This document shows positions 15,428-22,118 of a stretch of 48,657 nt of DNA, in pieces. Position 1 is the first letter of the stretch, and the number at the start of each line of letters is the position of its first letter. Origin of the DNA: Micromonospora sp. H61. GTDB lineage: Bacteria > Actinomycetota > Actinomycetes > Mycobacteriales > Micromonosporaceae. The DNA lies in the NCBI RefSeq assembly GCF_018070325.1, contig NZ_JAGPXY010000049.1:1-48657 (forward strand). The letters run 5' to 3'. A program made the position numbers and the translations under genes. The notes under the pieces are model-generated. The model searched no databases, was not told the origin of the DNA, and saw nothing but the letters and a program-made list of their open reading frames with translations.

Positions 15428-16275
15428 CGGTCCTCCTGGGTTGCGTGATGTGCGGCCACTGCCGCAAGGGTCCGCCAGGCGCGTTCGGGCTGGCGGATCT
15501 CGGTCAGGTCGCCGTTGAACGGGTCCAGCACCACCGTCTCCGCGCCGAGCGCACGTAGCTTGTCCAGGTCGGCGACGATCTGATCGATGGTGCCGACACC
15601 GGCGAGCCGGTCCGGGTCGGTGATCGGTTCTCGGGTCTCCTGGAGCGCGATCCGCGGCACCACCGCGGGCACCGGGCGACCCAACTCGTCGGCGATGTCC
15701 GTCAGTCGTCCGACCGCCTCGGCCAGCCGTCCCGGCGTGACCCGCAGCGGGTGCCAGGCGTCACCGAGCAGTACCGCGCGGCGCATGCCGGCCTCGCTGT
15801 TGCCGCCGACCCAGATCGGGATCGCCGCCGTGTCGTAGTCGTCGGTGTCCTGCCAGGCCTCGCGCATGGTGTGCAGGTACTCGTCGGTCAGCGCGCCGCG
15901 CTGCCGGAACGGCACGCCGAGCGCCTCGAACTCCTGCCGGGCCCAGCCGACGCCGACACCGAGGACGAGCCGGCCGCCGCTGAGCCGGTTGAGGTTCGCC
16001 GCCATCCGGGCGGTGAGCAGCGGGTGCCGGTACGGGACGATCAGCACCGTGGTGCCCAGCCGAACCCGGCTGGTCACCCCGGCCAGCCAGGACAGCGTGG
16101 TGAACGGCTCGTAGAACGGCGCCGGATACTGCTCGGCCACGTCCGGGGTCACCACGACGTGGTCGGAGACCATCAACAGGTCGAAGCCGAGACCCTCCAC
16201 CGTCTGCGCCCACCGACGCAGCACGTCGGGGTCGGTACCCGGGGCGAAGTTCGGTACGTTCACACCAATCTGCAC
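15424..16275 (-). CDS. LLM-class flavin/F420-dependent oxidoreductase
   Basis: The 283-residue protein has the luciferase-like TIM barrel. It shows 'MQIGVNVPNFAPG' at the N-terminus, 'AQTVEGLGFDLLMVSDHVV' (25-45) and 'RVRLGTTVLIVPYRHPLLTARMAANLNRLSGGRLVLGVGVGW' read as separate strands and helices. The 'GRLVLGVGVGW' loop and 'IWVGGNSEAGMRRAV' are typical of F420-dependent actinobacterial enzymes. Such enzymes transfer hydride between F420 (or FMN) and an unknown substrate in the cytosol. The GTG at 16275 is six bases after a TAGCGT -10, so the transcript is probably leaderless. The downstream deaminase is translationally coupled. Confidence 0.87.
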   Translation of the reverse strand: MQIGVNVPNFAPGTDPDVLRRWAQTVEGLGFDLLMVSDHVVVTPDVAEQYPAPFYEPFTTLSWLAGVTSRVRLGTTVLIVPYRHPLLTARMAANLNRLSGGRLVLGVGVGWARQEFEALGVPFRQRGALTDEYLHTMREAWQDTDDYDTAAIPIWVGGNSEAGMRRAVLLGDAWHPLRVTPGRLAEAVGRLTDIADELGRPVPAVVPRIALQETREPITDPDRLAGVGTIDQIVADLDKLRALGAETVVLDPFNGDLTEIRQPERAWRTLAAVAAHHATQEDR

Positions 16276-16281
16276 CCGTCC

Positions 16282-16287
16282 ACGCTA
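16282..16287 (-). promoter_or_regulatory. -10 element of the leaderless F420-type oxidoreductase gene
   Basis: TAGCGT on the minus strand ends six bases before the GTG at 16275. No ribosome-binding site is visible. Confidence 0.5.
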
Positions 16288-16375
16288 GCCACTGTGGACC
16301 GATGTGTGAACGCCCGTGGCCGGGCTGAATCACCTGGCAGCCGGCACGAATCGCCGCACGACTCAGGAGCATCGG

Positions 16376-17257
16376 ATGGATCTGCCCGAGGGACTCGACT
16401 GGGTACGCGGAACATCGTCGGGTCGCGCCTGGCTGGCCGCACTCCCGACGTGGCTGAACGAGTGCGCCGAGCGCTGGTCGCTGCGGGTCGGGCCGCCCTT
16501 CCGGCAGGCGTACGCGTCACTGGCACTCCCGGCCCACCTGCCCGACGGCACTGCGGCGGTGCTGAAGCTGCAGTACCCCGACGAGGAGAGCCGGTACGAG
16601 GCCGATGCCTTGGCCCACTGGGACGGCGACGGGGCGATCCGTCTGCTCACCCACGACCCCGGGCGGCGTGCCCTGCTGCTCGAACGCTGCCAGCCCGGCA
16701 CCCCCCTGCACGATCTTTCGCCGGACCGGGCCCTGGACGTGGTGGTCGGACTGCTCCCCCGGCTCTGGCGACCGGCCGGCGCGCCGTTCACCCCGCTGGC
16801 GCAGGAGGCCGCCGGTTGGATCGACCGGATGCCCCGGTCCTGGGAACGGGCCGGTCGGCCGTACGAGCGGCGGTTGCTGGACGCGGCGCTCGACCTGCTC
16901 ACCGGCCTGGCGTCGAGCCAGGGCGAGCAGGTGCTGGTCAACCAGGACCTGCACGCCGGCAACATCCTCGCCGCCGACGCGCTCGCCGCCGGCCGAGGGC
17001 CGTGGTTGGCGATCGACCCGAAGCCGCTCATCGGGGAACGGGAGTTCTCGGTCGTGCCGATGGTGCGCGGCCCGGAGTTGGGCCACTCACCGGCCGCCGT
17101 CCGGCATCGACTGCACCGGCTCAGCACCGAACTGGGCCTGGACCGGGAACGGGTCCGGGGTTGGACGGTCGGGCACACGCTGTCCTGGAGCCTCGCCGAC
17201 GACACCGTCTTCCCCGAGAAGATCGAGGTGGTCCGCTGGCTGCTCGACACCGACTGA
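16376..17257 (+). CDS. APH(6)/hydroxyurea-phosphotransferase-like small-molecule kinase
   Basis: The 293-residue product has the aminoglycoside phosphotransferase 6 layout: an N-lobe with 'AAVLKLQYPDEES' (ATP-binding Lys), the catalytic loop 'LVNQDLHAGNIL' (Asp base, Asn metal ligand) and 'WLAIDPKPLIGEREF' (metal-binding Asp, family hallmark IDPK). Family members phosphorylate streptomycin or hydroxyurea, but most chromosomal copies have no known substrate. Resistance should not be assumed. The ATG at 16376 follows AGGAG with six bases between. It is a single gene, converging on the Nei-like gene across a repeat element. Confidence 0.82.
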   Translation: MDLPEGLDWVRGTSSGRAWLAALPTWLNECAERWSLRVGPPFRQAYASLALPAHLPDGTAAVLKLQYPDEESRYEADALAHWDGDGAIRLLTHDPGRRALLLERCQPGTPLHDLSPDRALDVVVGLLPRLWRPAGAPFTPLAQEAAGWIDRMPRSWERAGRPYERRLLDAALDLLTGLASSQGEQVLVNQDLHAGNILAADALAAGRGPWLAIDPKPLIGEREFSVVPMVRGPELGHSPAAVRHRLHRLSTELGLDRERVRGWTVGHTLSWSLADDTVFPEKIEVVRWLLDTD

Positions 17258-17305
17258 GGCCGGGCTCGGCGATCACGGGGGCGGCGCTACCCGACCCAGC
17301 CCCGC

Positions 17306-17373
17306 GATCTTGCACTTTCTGTCCCGACCTACGGCGCATATCCGCCCATGTCGACAACAGAAACTGCAAGATC
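17306..17373. repeat. Intergenic inverted-repeat element, family 2
   Basis: GATCTTGCACTTTCTGT (17306-17322) and ACAGAAACTGCAAGATC (17357-17373) are 17-base inverted repeats with one mismatch and a 34-base interior. The element lies between the convergent kinase and glycosylase genes (17258-17397) and could serve as a bidirectional terminator. The arms are A/T-richer than the surroundings. A run of seven G follows at 17391-17397. Confidence 0.65.
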
Positions 17374-17397
17374 GGCGCCGGTGTGGGGCGGGGGGGG

Positions 17398-18207
17398 TTA
17401 GGTGGTCTGGCAGGTGGGGCACCAGTAGAGGTTGCGGGCGGCCAGTTCGCCGCGGCTGACCTCGGTGCCGCAGACGTGGCAGGGTGCTCCCGGGCGGCGG
17501 TAGACGTACACCTCGCCGCCGTGCCGGTCCACCCGCGCCGGCCGGCCCATCGCCTCCGGCAGGTGCGCGTCGCGGACCGTGTCGATCCGGCCGTGCTCGA
17601 CCGCGAGCCGCATCAAGCCGACCAGGTCGACCCAGAGCGCGTCCCAGCCGGTCCTGGTCAACTGTCGGCCCGGCATCGTCGGCGGCAGTCCCGCCCGGAA
17701 CAGCGCCTCGGTCACGAAGATCAAACCGGTGCCGGCCACCACCGACTGGTCCAGCAACAGCGCGGCGAGAGGGGTGCGGCTGCGGGCGATCCGGGCGTAC
17801 GCCCGCTCCGGGTCGGCGTCGGCGCGCAACGGATCCGGCCCGAGTCGGTCCCGCAGCGCGGCCACCTCGGGTGGGGTGAGCAGCTCACAGGCCGTCGGCC
17901 CACGCAGGTCGAGCCAGTGCCGGTCGCTGGCCAGCCGTAGTCGCACCTGCCCGACCGGCTCCGGCGGCTCCCCCGGTCCGTCGGTGAACTTGCCGTACAA
18001 CCCGAGGTGTACGTGCAACGTCAGCTCGCCGGCGTAGTGGTGCAGCAGGTGCTTCCCGTACGCCTCGGTGCCCTCCAGCACGGTCCCGGAGAGCCGGGCG
18101 GCGCCCTCGGCGAAGCGGCCCTGCGGGCTGGCGGCGTGCAGCTTGTCCCCGGCGAACAGCTCGGCGTGCCGGGCCGCCAGGCGATGGATCGTGTGTCCCT
18201 CTGGCAC
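17398..18207 (-). CDS. Fpg/Nei-family DNA glycosylase (endonuclease VIII-like)
   Basis: The 269-residue enzyme begins V-P-E-G-H: after Met removal P2 is the Schiff-base nucleophile and E3 the catalytic acid. The 'PEGHT' form marks the Nei group rather than Fpg (PELPE). A helix-two-turn-helix region and a C-terminal zinc finger ('CHVCG', then 'WCPTCQ') are present, giving four Cys ligands. It excises oxidised bases and nicks the abasic site. The GTG at 18207 is the only start that places the catalytic Pro correctly. A TATCCT -10 ends eight bases upstream (18216-18221), so the mRNA is probably leaderless or nearly so. Confidence 0.92.
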   Translation of the reverse strand: MPEGHTIHRLAARHAELFAGDKLHAASPQGRFAEGAARLSGTVLEGTEAYGKHLLHHYAGELTLHVHLGLYGKFTDGPGEPPEPVGQVRLRLASDRHWLDLRGPTACELLTPPEVAALRDRLGPDPLRADADPERAYARIARSRTPLAALLLDQSVVAGTGLIFVTEALFRAGLPPTMPGRQLTRTGWDALWVDLVGLMRLAVEHGRIDTVRDAHLPEAMGRPARVDRHGGEVYVYRRPGAPCHVCGTEVSRGELAARNLYWCPTCQTT

Positions 18208-18274
18208 AGGTGCCAAGGATAGCCAGCCCCGCCCGACCGGACCGCGCTGATCGGCTCGGGCCCGCCGCCGCCCG

Positions 18275-18435
18275 ATCAACCCGGTCCCCCGCCGCGTTGA
18301 TTGACCCGGGTTTCAGGAAACCAGGGTGTCCACGGAGACGGGACACCGCGACTTCCAGGCAACCGAGTCGACGACGGCCAACCGGGCCGGTCAAGGCCGT
18401 CTCAGCGTCCGTACCCAGGATTGGTGTCAGGAAAC
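18275..18435. repeat. Repeat-rich intergenic region, possible family 3
   Basis: Within the 310-base gap 18208-18517 lie ATCAAC/GTTGAT (18275-18280, 18296-18301), GGTTTC-AG-GAAACC (18309-18322) and GGTGTCC/GGACACC around a 9-base loop (18325-18347). The word TCAGGAAAC occurs at 18313-18321 and again at 18427-18435. The density of short palindromes suggests a structured intergenic repeat rather than a promoter alone. I could not assign it to a riboswitch class. Confidence 0.45.
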
Positions 18436-18517
18436 GCCCAGGTGGGTATTTGAGGGGCGACACCGCGTGGGTGCCACCCTTTCCGTCGGCCACCACGCAT
18501 TCATCAGGAGGTGTGTA

Positions 18518-19417
18518 GTGGTCAGGATTCCTTCGCTGTCCCGCCGGTCCGAGCCGGCACCGACGCGGGACGAGAACCTCGACGGCCGCGTGGACGGCCG
18601 TGACGCCCCGGTCACCGAGACCGGGCAGTCCGACGACGGCGTCGGTCGCCCGGTGGTCACCGACCGGGACGCCGACCAGACGACGTACCGCAGCGCCGGC
18701 GCGACCGACAGCCAGACCAGCGAGGCCGAGCGGCGGGCCAACGAGCGGGCGGCGGTGGCCCGAGCCGCCACCGCGCGACCGGCGGAGACCGAGCCCCGCG
18801 GCACCGCCCGCCCGGTCGCACCCGAGCCCGTGAACGGCACGACCCGCCCCGTCGCACCCGAGCCGGTGACCGGCACGACCAGCCCGGTCACACCCGAGCC
18901 CCGCACGGCCCGCACGGTGGAAACCGACTCCCGGCCCACCGTCGCCCCGGCCACGGCGCGCACCGCCGAGCGGGGCGCCGACCCCGACAGCACCACCCGT
19001 CGGCCCGACTCCACCGATCGGGTCACCACGGACCGCCCGGTCGACCCGACGCCGGGCGTGAGCACGCCCGAGCCGCCGGTGACGCGTGGCCCGAAGCCGC
19101 GGGCCAGCCTGCTCGCCACCCTCGGCCTGATCGTCTCGGTCGCCGGCGCGATGTTCGTGCTGACCGGGACCCTGGCCGGGTACGGCATCGGGCTCGGCGC
19201 GTTCGGTGCGGTGCTCGCGGTGCTCGGCCTGATGGCCACCCGTCGTCGGCACGTCGCCGGCAAGACCGACGCGCTCTTCGGCGTGCTGATCGGGCTGGCC
19301 GCGGTCGTGATCGGGGTGCTCGCGATGACCGGGCAGTTCGACTGGCCGACCACCGACGGCGACTGGGTGCCGCGCTTCCGAGAGTGGCTTGACTCACAGT
19401 TTGTGGATCGTTTCTAG
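18518..19417 (+). CDS. Hypothetical membrane protein with Thr/Pro/Arg-rich repeat domain
   Basis: The GTG at 18518 follows a full AGGAGG (18506-18511) by six bases, giving 299 residues. Residues 1-190 are low-complexity, rich in Thr, Pro, Arg and Asp, and include three tandem 12-residue units (98-133) of the form R-P-V-A-P-E-P-V-x-G-T-T. Three hydrophobic helices follow (about 197-217, 220-243, 250-272), then a short tail with aromatic residues. The N-terminal part has no signal peptide and is probably cytoplasmic and disordered. The helices resemble DUF4190-like small membrane domains. Function unknown. A double hairpin and a strong terminator follow. Confidence 0.75.
   Translation: MVRIPSLSRRSEPAPTRDENLDGRVDGRDAPVTETGQSDDGVGRPVVTDRDADQTTYRSAGATDSQTSEAERRANERAAVARAATARPAETEPRGTARPVAPEPVNGTTRPVAPEPVTGTTSPVTPEPRTARTVETDSRPTVAPATARTAERGADPDSTTRRPDSTDRVTTDRPVDPTPGVSTPEPPVTRGPKPRASLLATLGLIVSVAGAMFVLTGTLAGYGIGLGAFGAVLAVLGLMATRRRHVAGKTDALFGVLIGLAAVVIGVLAMTGQFDWPTTDGDWVPRFREWLDSQFVDRF
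18809..18916 (+). repeat. Three tandem 36-base coding repeats
   Basis: Units at 18809-18844, 18845-18880 and 18881-18916 encode RPVAPEPVNGTT, RPVAPEPVTGTT and the diverged SPVTPEPRTART. The first two are nearly identical at the DNA level, so recent slippage or duplication is likely and the copy number may vary between strains. Confidence 0.8.
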
Positions 19418-19432
19418 CGGGCACTGTTCCGC

Positions 19433-19473
19433 TCGCCGGTGATGCACCGGCGAACAGCCGGCGGTTCGCCGGC
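19433..19473. terminator. Two tandem GC hairpins
   Basis: TCGCCGGTG-ATG-CACCGGCGA (19433-19453) and GCCGGCG-GTT-CGCCGGC (19457-19473) are exact stems directly downstream of the repeat membrane protein gene. Confidence 0.55.
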
Positions 19474-19514
19474 AGCCCGATCAGTCCGGTGGTTCACCGG
19501 CCGGGCGACACCCT

Positions 19515-19543
19515 TTCAGGGGCGGCGGTTCGCCGCCCCTGAA
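19515..19543 (+). terminator. Strong hairpin terminator
   Basis: An exact 13-base stem, TTCAGGGGCGGCG (19515-19527) with its complement at 19531-19543, closed by a GTT loop and followed by GTGTTT. It lies about 100 bases after the stop at 19417 and is the third hairpin in a row there. Confidence 0.7.
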
Positions 19544-19633
19544 GTGTTTCCAGGGTTCGACGGTTCCTTCCGGTCCAGGTCGCCGAGCGGCGATCTCGTG
19601 CGTCCCCGCAGCCGGGAGAACCACATACAACAC

Positions 19634-19778
19634 CCTTTGCTCTGCATACCTATATGCGCCACGGGGCGTCCGTCCGGCAGGCGACCGTCGCGCGGCGCCG
19701 AAAAGTGGCCGGCGGATCCGGTACTCGTCGGTGCGGGTGGCCCGGTCTGGTGGTGCACATAGGGCAGCAGAGCAAAGG
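19634..19778. repeat. Intergenic hairpin/MITE-like element, family 1, copy B
   Basis: A 29-base left arm (19634-19662) and right arm (19750-19778) are inverted repeats matching at 24 of 29 positions, with the outer 12 (CCTTTGCTCTGC) exact. The left arm shares its beginning and the ATGCG word with copy A at 12456-12550. The interior of about 87 bases is GC-rich with no open frame worth calling. I see no target-site duplication. With flanking DNA it fills the 612-base gap before the DDAH-like gene. Confidence 0.7.
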
Positions 19779-19870
19779 CTGCGAACGAGCCCGCCGGCTC
19801 CCCGGCCCCGGCTCTCGGCCCACAGCTCTCGGCCACCGGCCCACCGGCCACCGGCGCCTCCACGCTCCAA

Positions 19871-19912
19871 CGCAACGATTCGTTTCAGATGGCCCGCTAC
19901 ACGCAACGAATC
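19871..19912 (+). promoter_or_regulatory. Direct repeats upstream of the DDAH-rocD operon
   Basis: CGCAACGATTC (19871-19881) and CGCAACGAATC (19902-19912) are 31 bases apart, three helical turns. The first is part of a palindrome AACGA-T-TCGTT (19874-19884). This same-face arrangement suits a multimeric regulator such as an Lrp/AsnC protein. A -10-like TACCGT lies at 19960-19965. Confidence 0.4.
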
Positions 19913-20029
19913 TCCGGTCTGCGCAACTCTCGGTGGTGGATCCTGCCGCTGACGCCGCATACCGTTGAGCAACGGCGCCAGCCCGTGGGCCACGGTGGCC
20001 GGGCGCGCCCGACCCCTGGGAGCAGGACA

Positions 20030-20851
20030 ATGACGATGGACGCCACCAGCCAGCGCCTGTTGATGTGCCGGCCGACGTACTTCGCCGTCGATTACGCGAT
20101 CAACCCCTGGATGGACCCGAGCGCGCCGGTCGACGCCGCGCTGGCCGTCCGGCAGTGGGAGCAGCTGCGCCAGACGTACCTTGACCTGGGCCACACCGTC
20201 GAGGAGATCACTCCGGTGCCCGGCCTGCCCGACATGGTCTTCGCCGCCAACGGCGGCACCGTGATCGACGGCAAGGCGATGGCCGTGCAGTTCCGCGACC
20301 CGCAGCGCGCCGACGAGGCGCCCGCGTACCGGGCCTGGTTCGAGGCCGCCGGCTTCCAGATGTACGACCCGAAGCACGTCAACGAGGGCGAGGGCGACGT
20401 CCTGCTGGCCGGTGACCACCTGCTGGCCGGCACCGGCTTCCGCACGGCGCACGCCGCACACGCCCAGTTGCAGGAGGTCTTCGGCTACCCGGTGATCACC
20501 ATGCAACTGGTCGACCCACGCTTCTACCACCTGGACACCGCGTTGACAGTGCTCGACGAGCGGACCGTGGCGTACCTGCCGGAGGCGTTCTCCCCGGGCA
20601 GCCAGGCCGTGCTGCGCCGGCTGTTCCCCGACGCGGTGCACGCCACCATGGCCGACGCCGAGGTGCTGGGGCTGAACGCGGTCAGCGACGGGCGGCACGT
20701 GGTGCTGCCCGCGCAGGCCACCGACCTGGCCGCCAAGCTGCGCGACCGGGGCTACGAGACCATCGGGGTCGACCTGTCCGAGCTACGTAAGGCCGGCGGC
20801 GGACCGAAGTGCTGCACGCTGCGACTCCGTCAGGGAAAGGCAAGCAAGTGA
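20030..20851 (+). CDS. DDAH-like guanidino-modifying hydrolase (dimethylargininase or arginine dihydrolase)
   Basis: The 273-residue protein is a guanidine-modifying (amidinotransferase-fold) enzyme. It has 'LMCRPTYFAVDYAINPWM' at the N-terminus, 'DMVFAANGG' (acidic substrate ligand), the catalytic His in 'RFYHLDTALTVL' and the nucleophilic Cys C261 in 'GGPKCCTLRL'. DDAH cleaves methylarginine to citrulline and amine. The N-terminal 'VINPWM'-type motif is, as I recall, shared with ornithine-forming arginine dihydrolases (ArgZ). The operon partner is RocD, which consumes ornithine, so direct arginine-to-ornithine conversion is a real alternative. ATG at 20030 has GGGAGCAGGA upstream. Its stop overlaps the rocD start. 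Confidence 0.82.
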   Translation: MTMDATSQRLLMCRPTYFAVDYAINPWMDPSAPVDAALAVRQWEQLRQTYLDLGHTVEEITPVPGLPDMVFAANGGTVIDGKAMAVQFRDPQRADEAPAYRAWFEAAGFQMYDPKHVNEGEGDVLLAGDHLLAGTGFRTAHAAHAQLQEVFGYPVITMQLVDPRFYHLDTALTVLDERTVAYLPEAFSPGSQAVLRRLFPDAVHATMADAEVLGLNAVSDGRHVVLPAQATDLAAKLRDRGYETIGVDLSELRKAGGGPKCCTLRLRQGKASK

Positions 20852-22065
20852 TAGTGGATGACAAGCTGCGTACGCCGGGAGCGGTCCGGGACGCCGAGCG
20901 CTGGACCGCGCACAACTACCACCCGCTGCCGGTGGTGATCTCGTCCGCCGAGGGCGCCTGGCTCACCGATGTGGACGGCCGCCGCTACCTGGACTGCCTG
21001 GCCGGCTACTCCGCGCTGAACTTCGGCCACCGGCACCCGCAGCTGATCGCCGCCGCGCACGCCCAACTGGACCGGCTGACGCTGACCAGCCGGGCGTTCA
21101 TCCACGACCAGTTCGCCGACTTCTGCCGGGAACTGGCCGAGCTGTGCGGCAAGGACCTCGTGCTGCCGATGAACACCGGCGCCGAGGCGGTGGAGACCGG
21201 GATCAAGGTGGCCCGCAAGTGGGGCTACCAGGTCAAGGGCGTGGCCGCCGGGCAGGCCAACATCGTGGTCGCCGAGGGCAACTTCCACGGCCGGACCACC
21301 ACCATCGTGAGCTTCTCCACCGACGAGGACGCCCGCGCCGACTTCGGGCCGTACACCCCGGGGTTCACTGTCGTGCCGTACGGCGACCTGGCCGCGCTGA
21401 CCGCCGCGATCGACGAGAACACAGTGGCCGTGCTGCTGGAGCCGATCCAGGGTGAGCAGGGTGTGGTGGTGCCGCCGGAGGGCTACCTGCCGGGCGTACG
21501 CCAGGTCTGCACCGAGCGCAACGTGCTGTTCATCGCCGACGAGATCCAGTCGGGTCTGGGGCGTACCGGCGCGACCTTCGCCTGCGACCACGAGGGCGTC
21601 GTGCCGGACATGTACCTGCTCGGCAAGGCGCTCGGCGGCGGCATCGTGCCGGTGTCCGCGGTGGCTGCGAACGCCGACGTGCTCGGCGTGCTCAAGCCCG
21701 GTCAGCACGGCTCCACCTTCGGCGGCAACCCGCTCGCCTGCGCGGTGGCGATCGAGGTGGTCCGGCTGCTGGCCACCGGCGAGTTCCAGCGCCGCTCGGC
21801 CGAGCTGGGTGAGCGGCTGCGGGCCGGCCTGGAAGGGCTGCTCGGCAAGGGGCTGGTCGGGGTACGCGTCCGTGGCCTGTGGGCCGGTCTGGACATCGAC
21901 CCGGCGCTGATGAGCGGTCGGGAGGCGTGTGAGCGGCTTGCCGCGCGCGGAATCCTCGCCAAGGACACCCACGGCTCCACCATCCGGCTCGCCCCGCCGC
22001 TGGTGATCACCGAGGAGGAGATCGACCTGGCGGTGACCCGGCTGGCCGAGGTGCTGGCCGGCTGA
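20848..22065 (+). CDS. rocD: Ornithine aminotransferase (ornithine-oxo-acid transaminase)
   Basis: The 405-residue PLP enzyme is a class III aminotransferase. It shows 'NTGAEAVETGIKVARKWGY' (PLP phosphate region), 'NFHGRTTTIVSFS', 'FIADEIQSGLGRTG' with the PLP-pyridine Asp, and 'LLGKALGGGIVPVSA' containing the Schiff-base Lys. The wording is that of RocD/OAT, which turns ornithine and 2-oxoglutarate into glutamate semialdehyde and glutamate. The GTG at 20848 overlaps the stop of the DDAH-like gene (GTGA) and has AAAGG upstream; GTG at 20854 is an alternative. The pair would feed arginine nitrogen and carbon into proline or glutamate. A strong terminator follows. Confidence 0.92.
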   Translation: MIVDDKLRTPGAVRDAERWTAHNYHPLPVVISSAEGAWLTDVDGRRYLDCLAGYSALNFGHRHPQLIAAAHAQLDRLTLTSRAFIHDQFADFCRELAELCGKDLVLPMNTGAEAVETGIKVARKWGYQVKGVAAGQANIVVAEGNFHGRTTTIVSFSTDEDARADFGPYTPGFTVVPYGDLAALTAAIDENTVAVLLEPIQGEQGVVVPPEGYLPGVRQVCTERNVLFIADEIQSGLGRTGATFACDHEGVVPDMYLLGKALGGGIVPVSAVAANADVLGVLKPGQHGSTFGGNPLACAVAIEVVRLLATGEFQRRSAELGERLRAGLEGLLGKGLVGVRVRGLWAGLDIDPALMSGREACERLAARGILAKDTHGSTIRLAPPLVITEEEIDLAVTRLAEVLAG

Positions 22066-22079
22066 CCCAGGACCGTGGT

Positions 22080-22115
22080 GAAAGGCGGGCGTCGGGGTTC
22101 CGGCGCCCGCCTTTC
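22080..22115. terminator. Bidirectional terminator between rocD and the FHA gene
   Basis: GAAAGGCGGGCG (22080-22091) pairs exactly with CGCCCGCCTTTC (22104-22115) across a 12-base loop. The A/T ends of the stem give partial U-tracts on both strands, fitting its place between convergent genes. Confidence 0.75.
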
Positions 22116-22118
22116 GCG

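Noticed and set aside
16376..17257. Aminoglycoside resistance gene
   Set aside because: The APH(6)-like fold is real, but chromosomal homologues mostly lack resistance activity and there is no mobile or resistance context.
18430..18517. Possible riboswitch before the repeat membrane protein
   Set aside because: Short stems and GGGG words are present, but I could not match a known aptamer core or see a sequestering hairpin over the AGGAGG.
18809..18916. Regular 36-base repeats considered as a CRISPR array
   Set aside because: The units are contiguous with no spacers, are in frame and encode a protein repeat. No cas gene is present.
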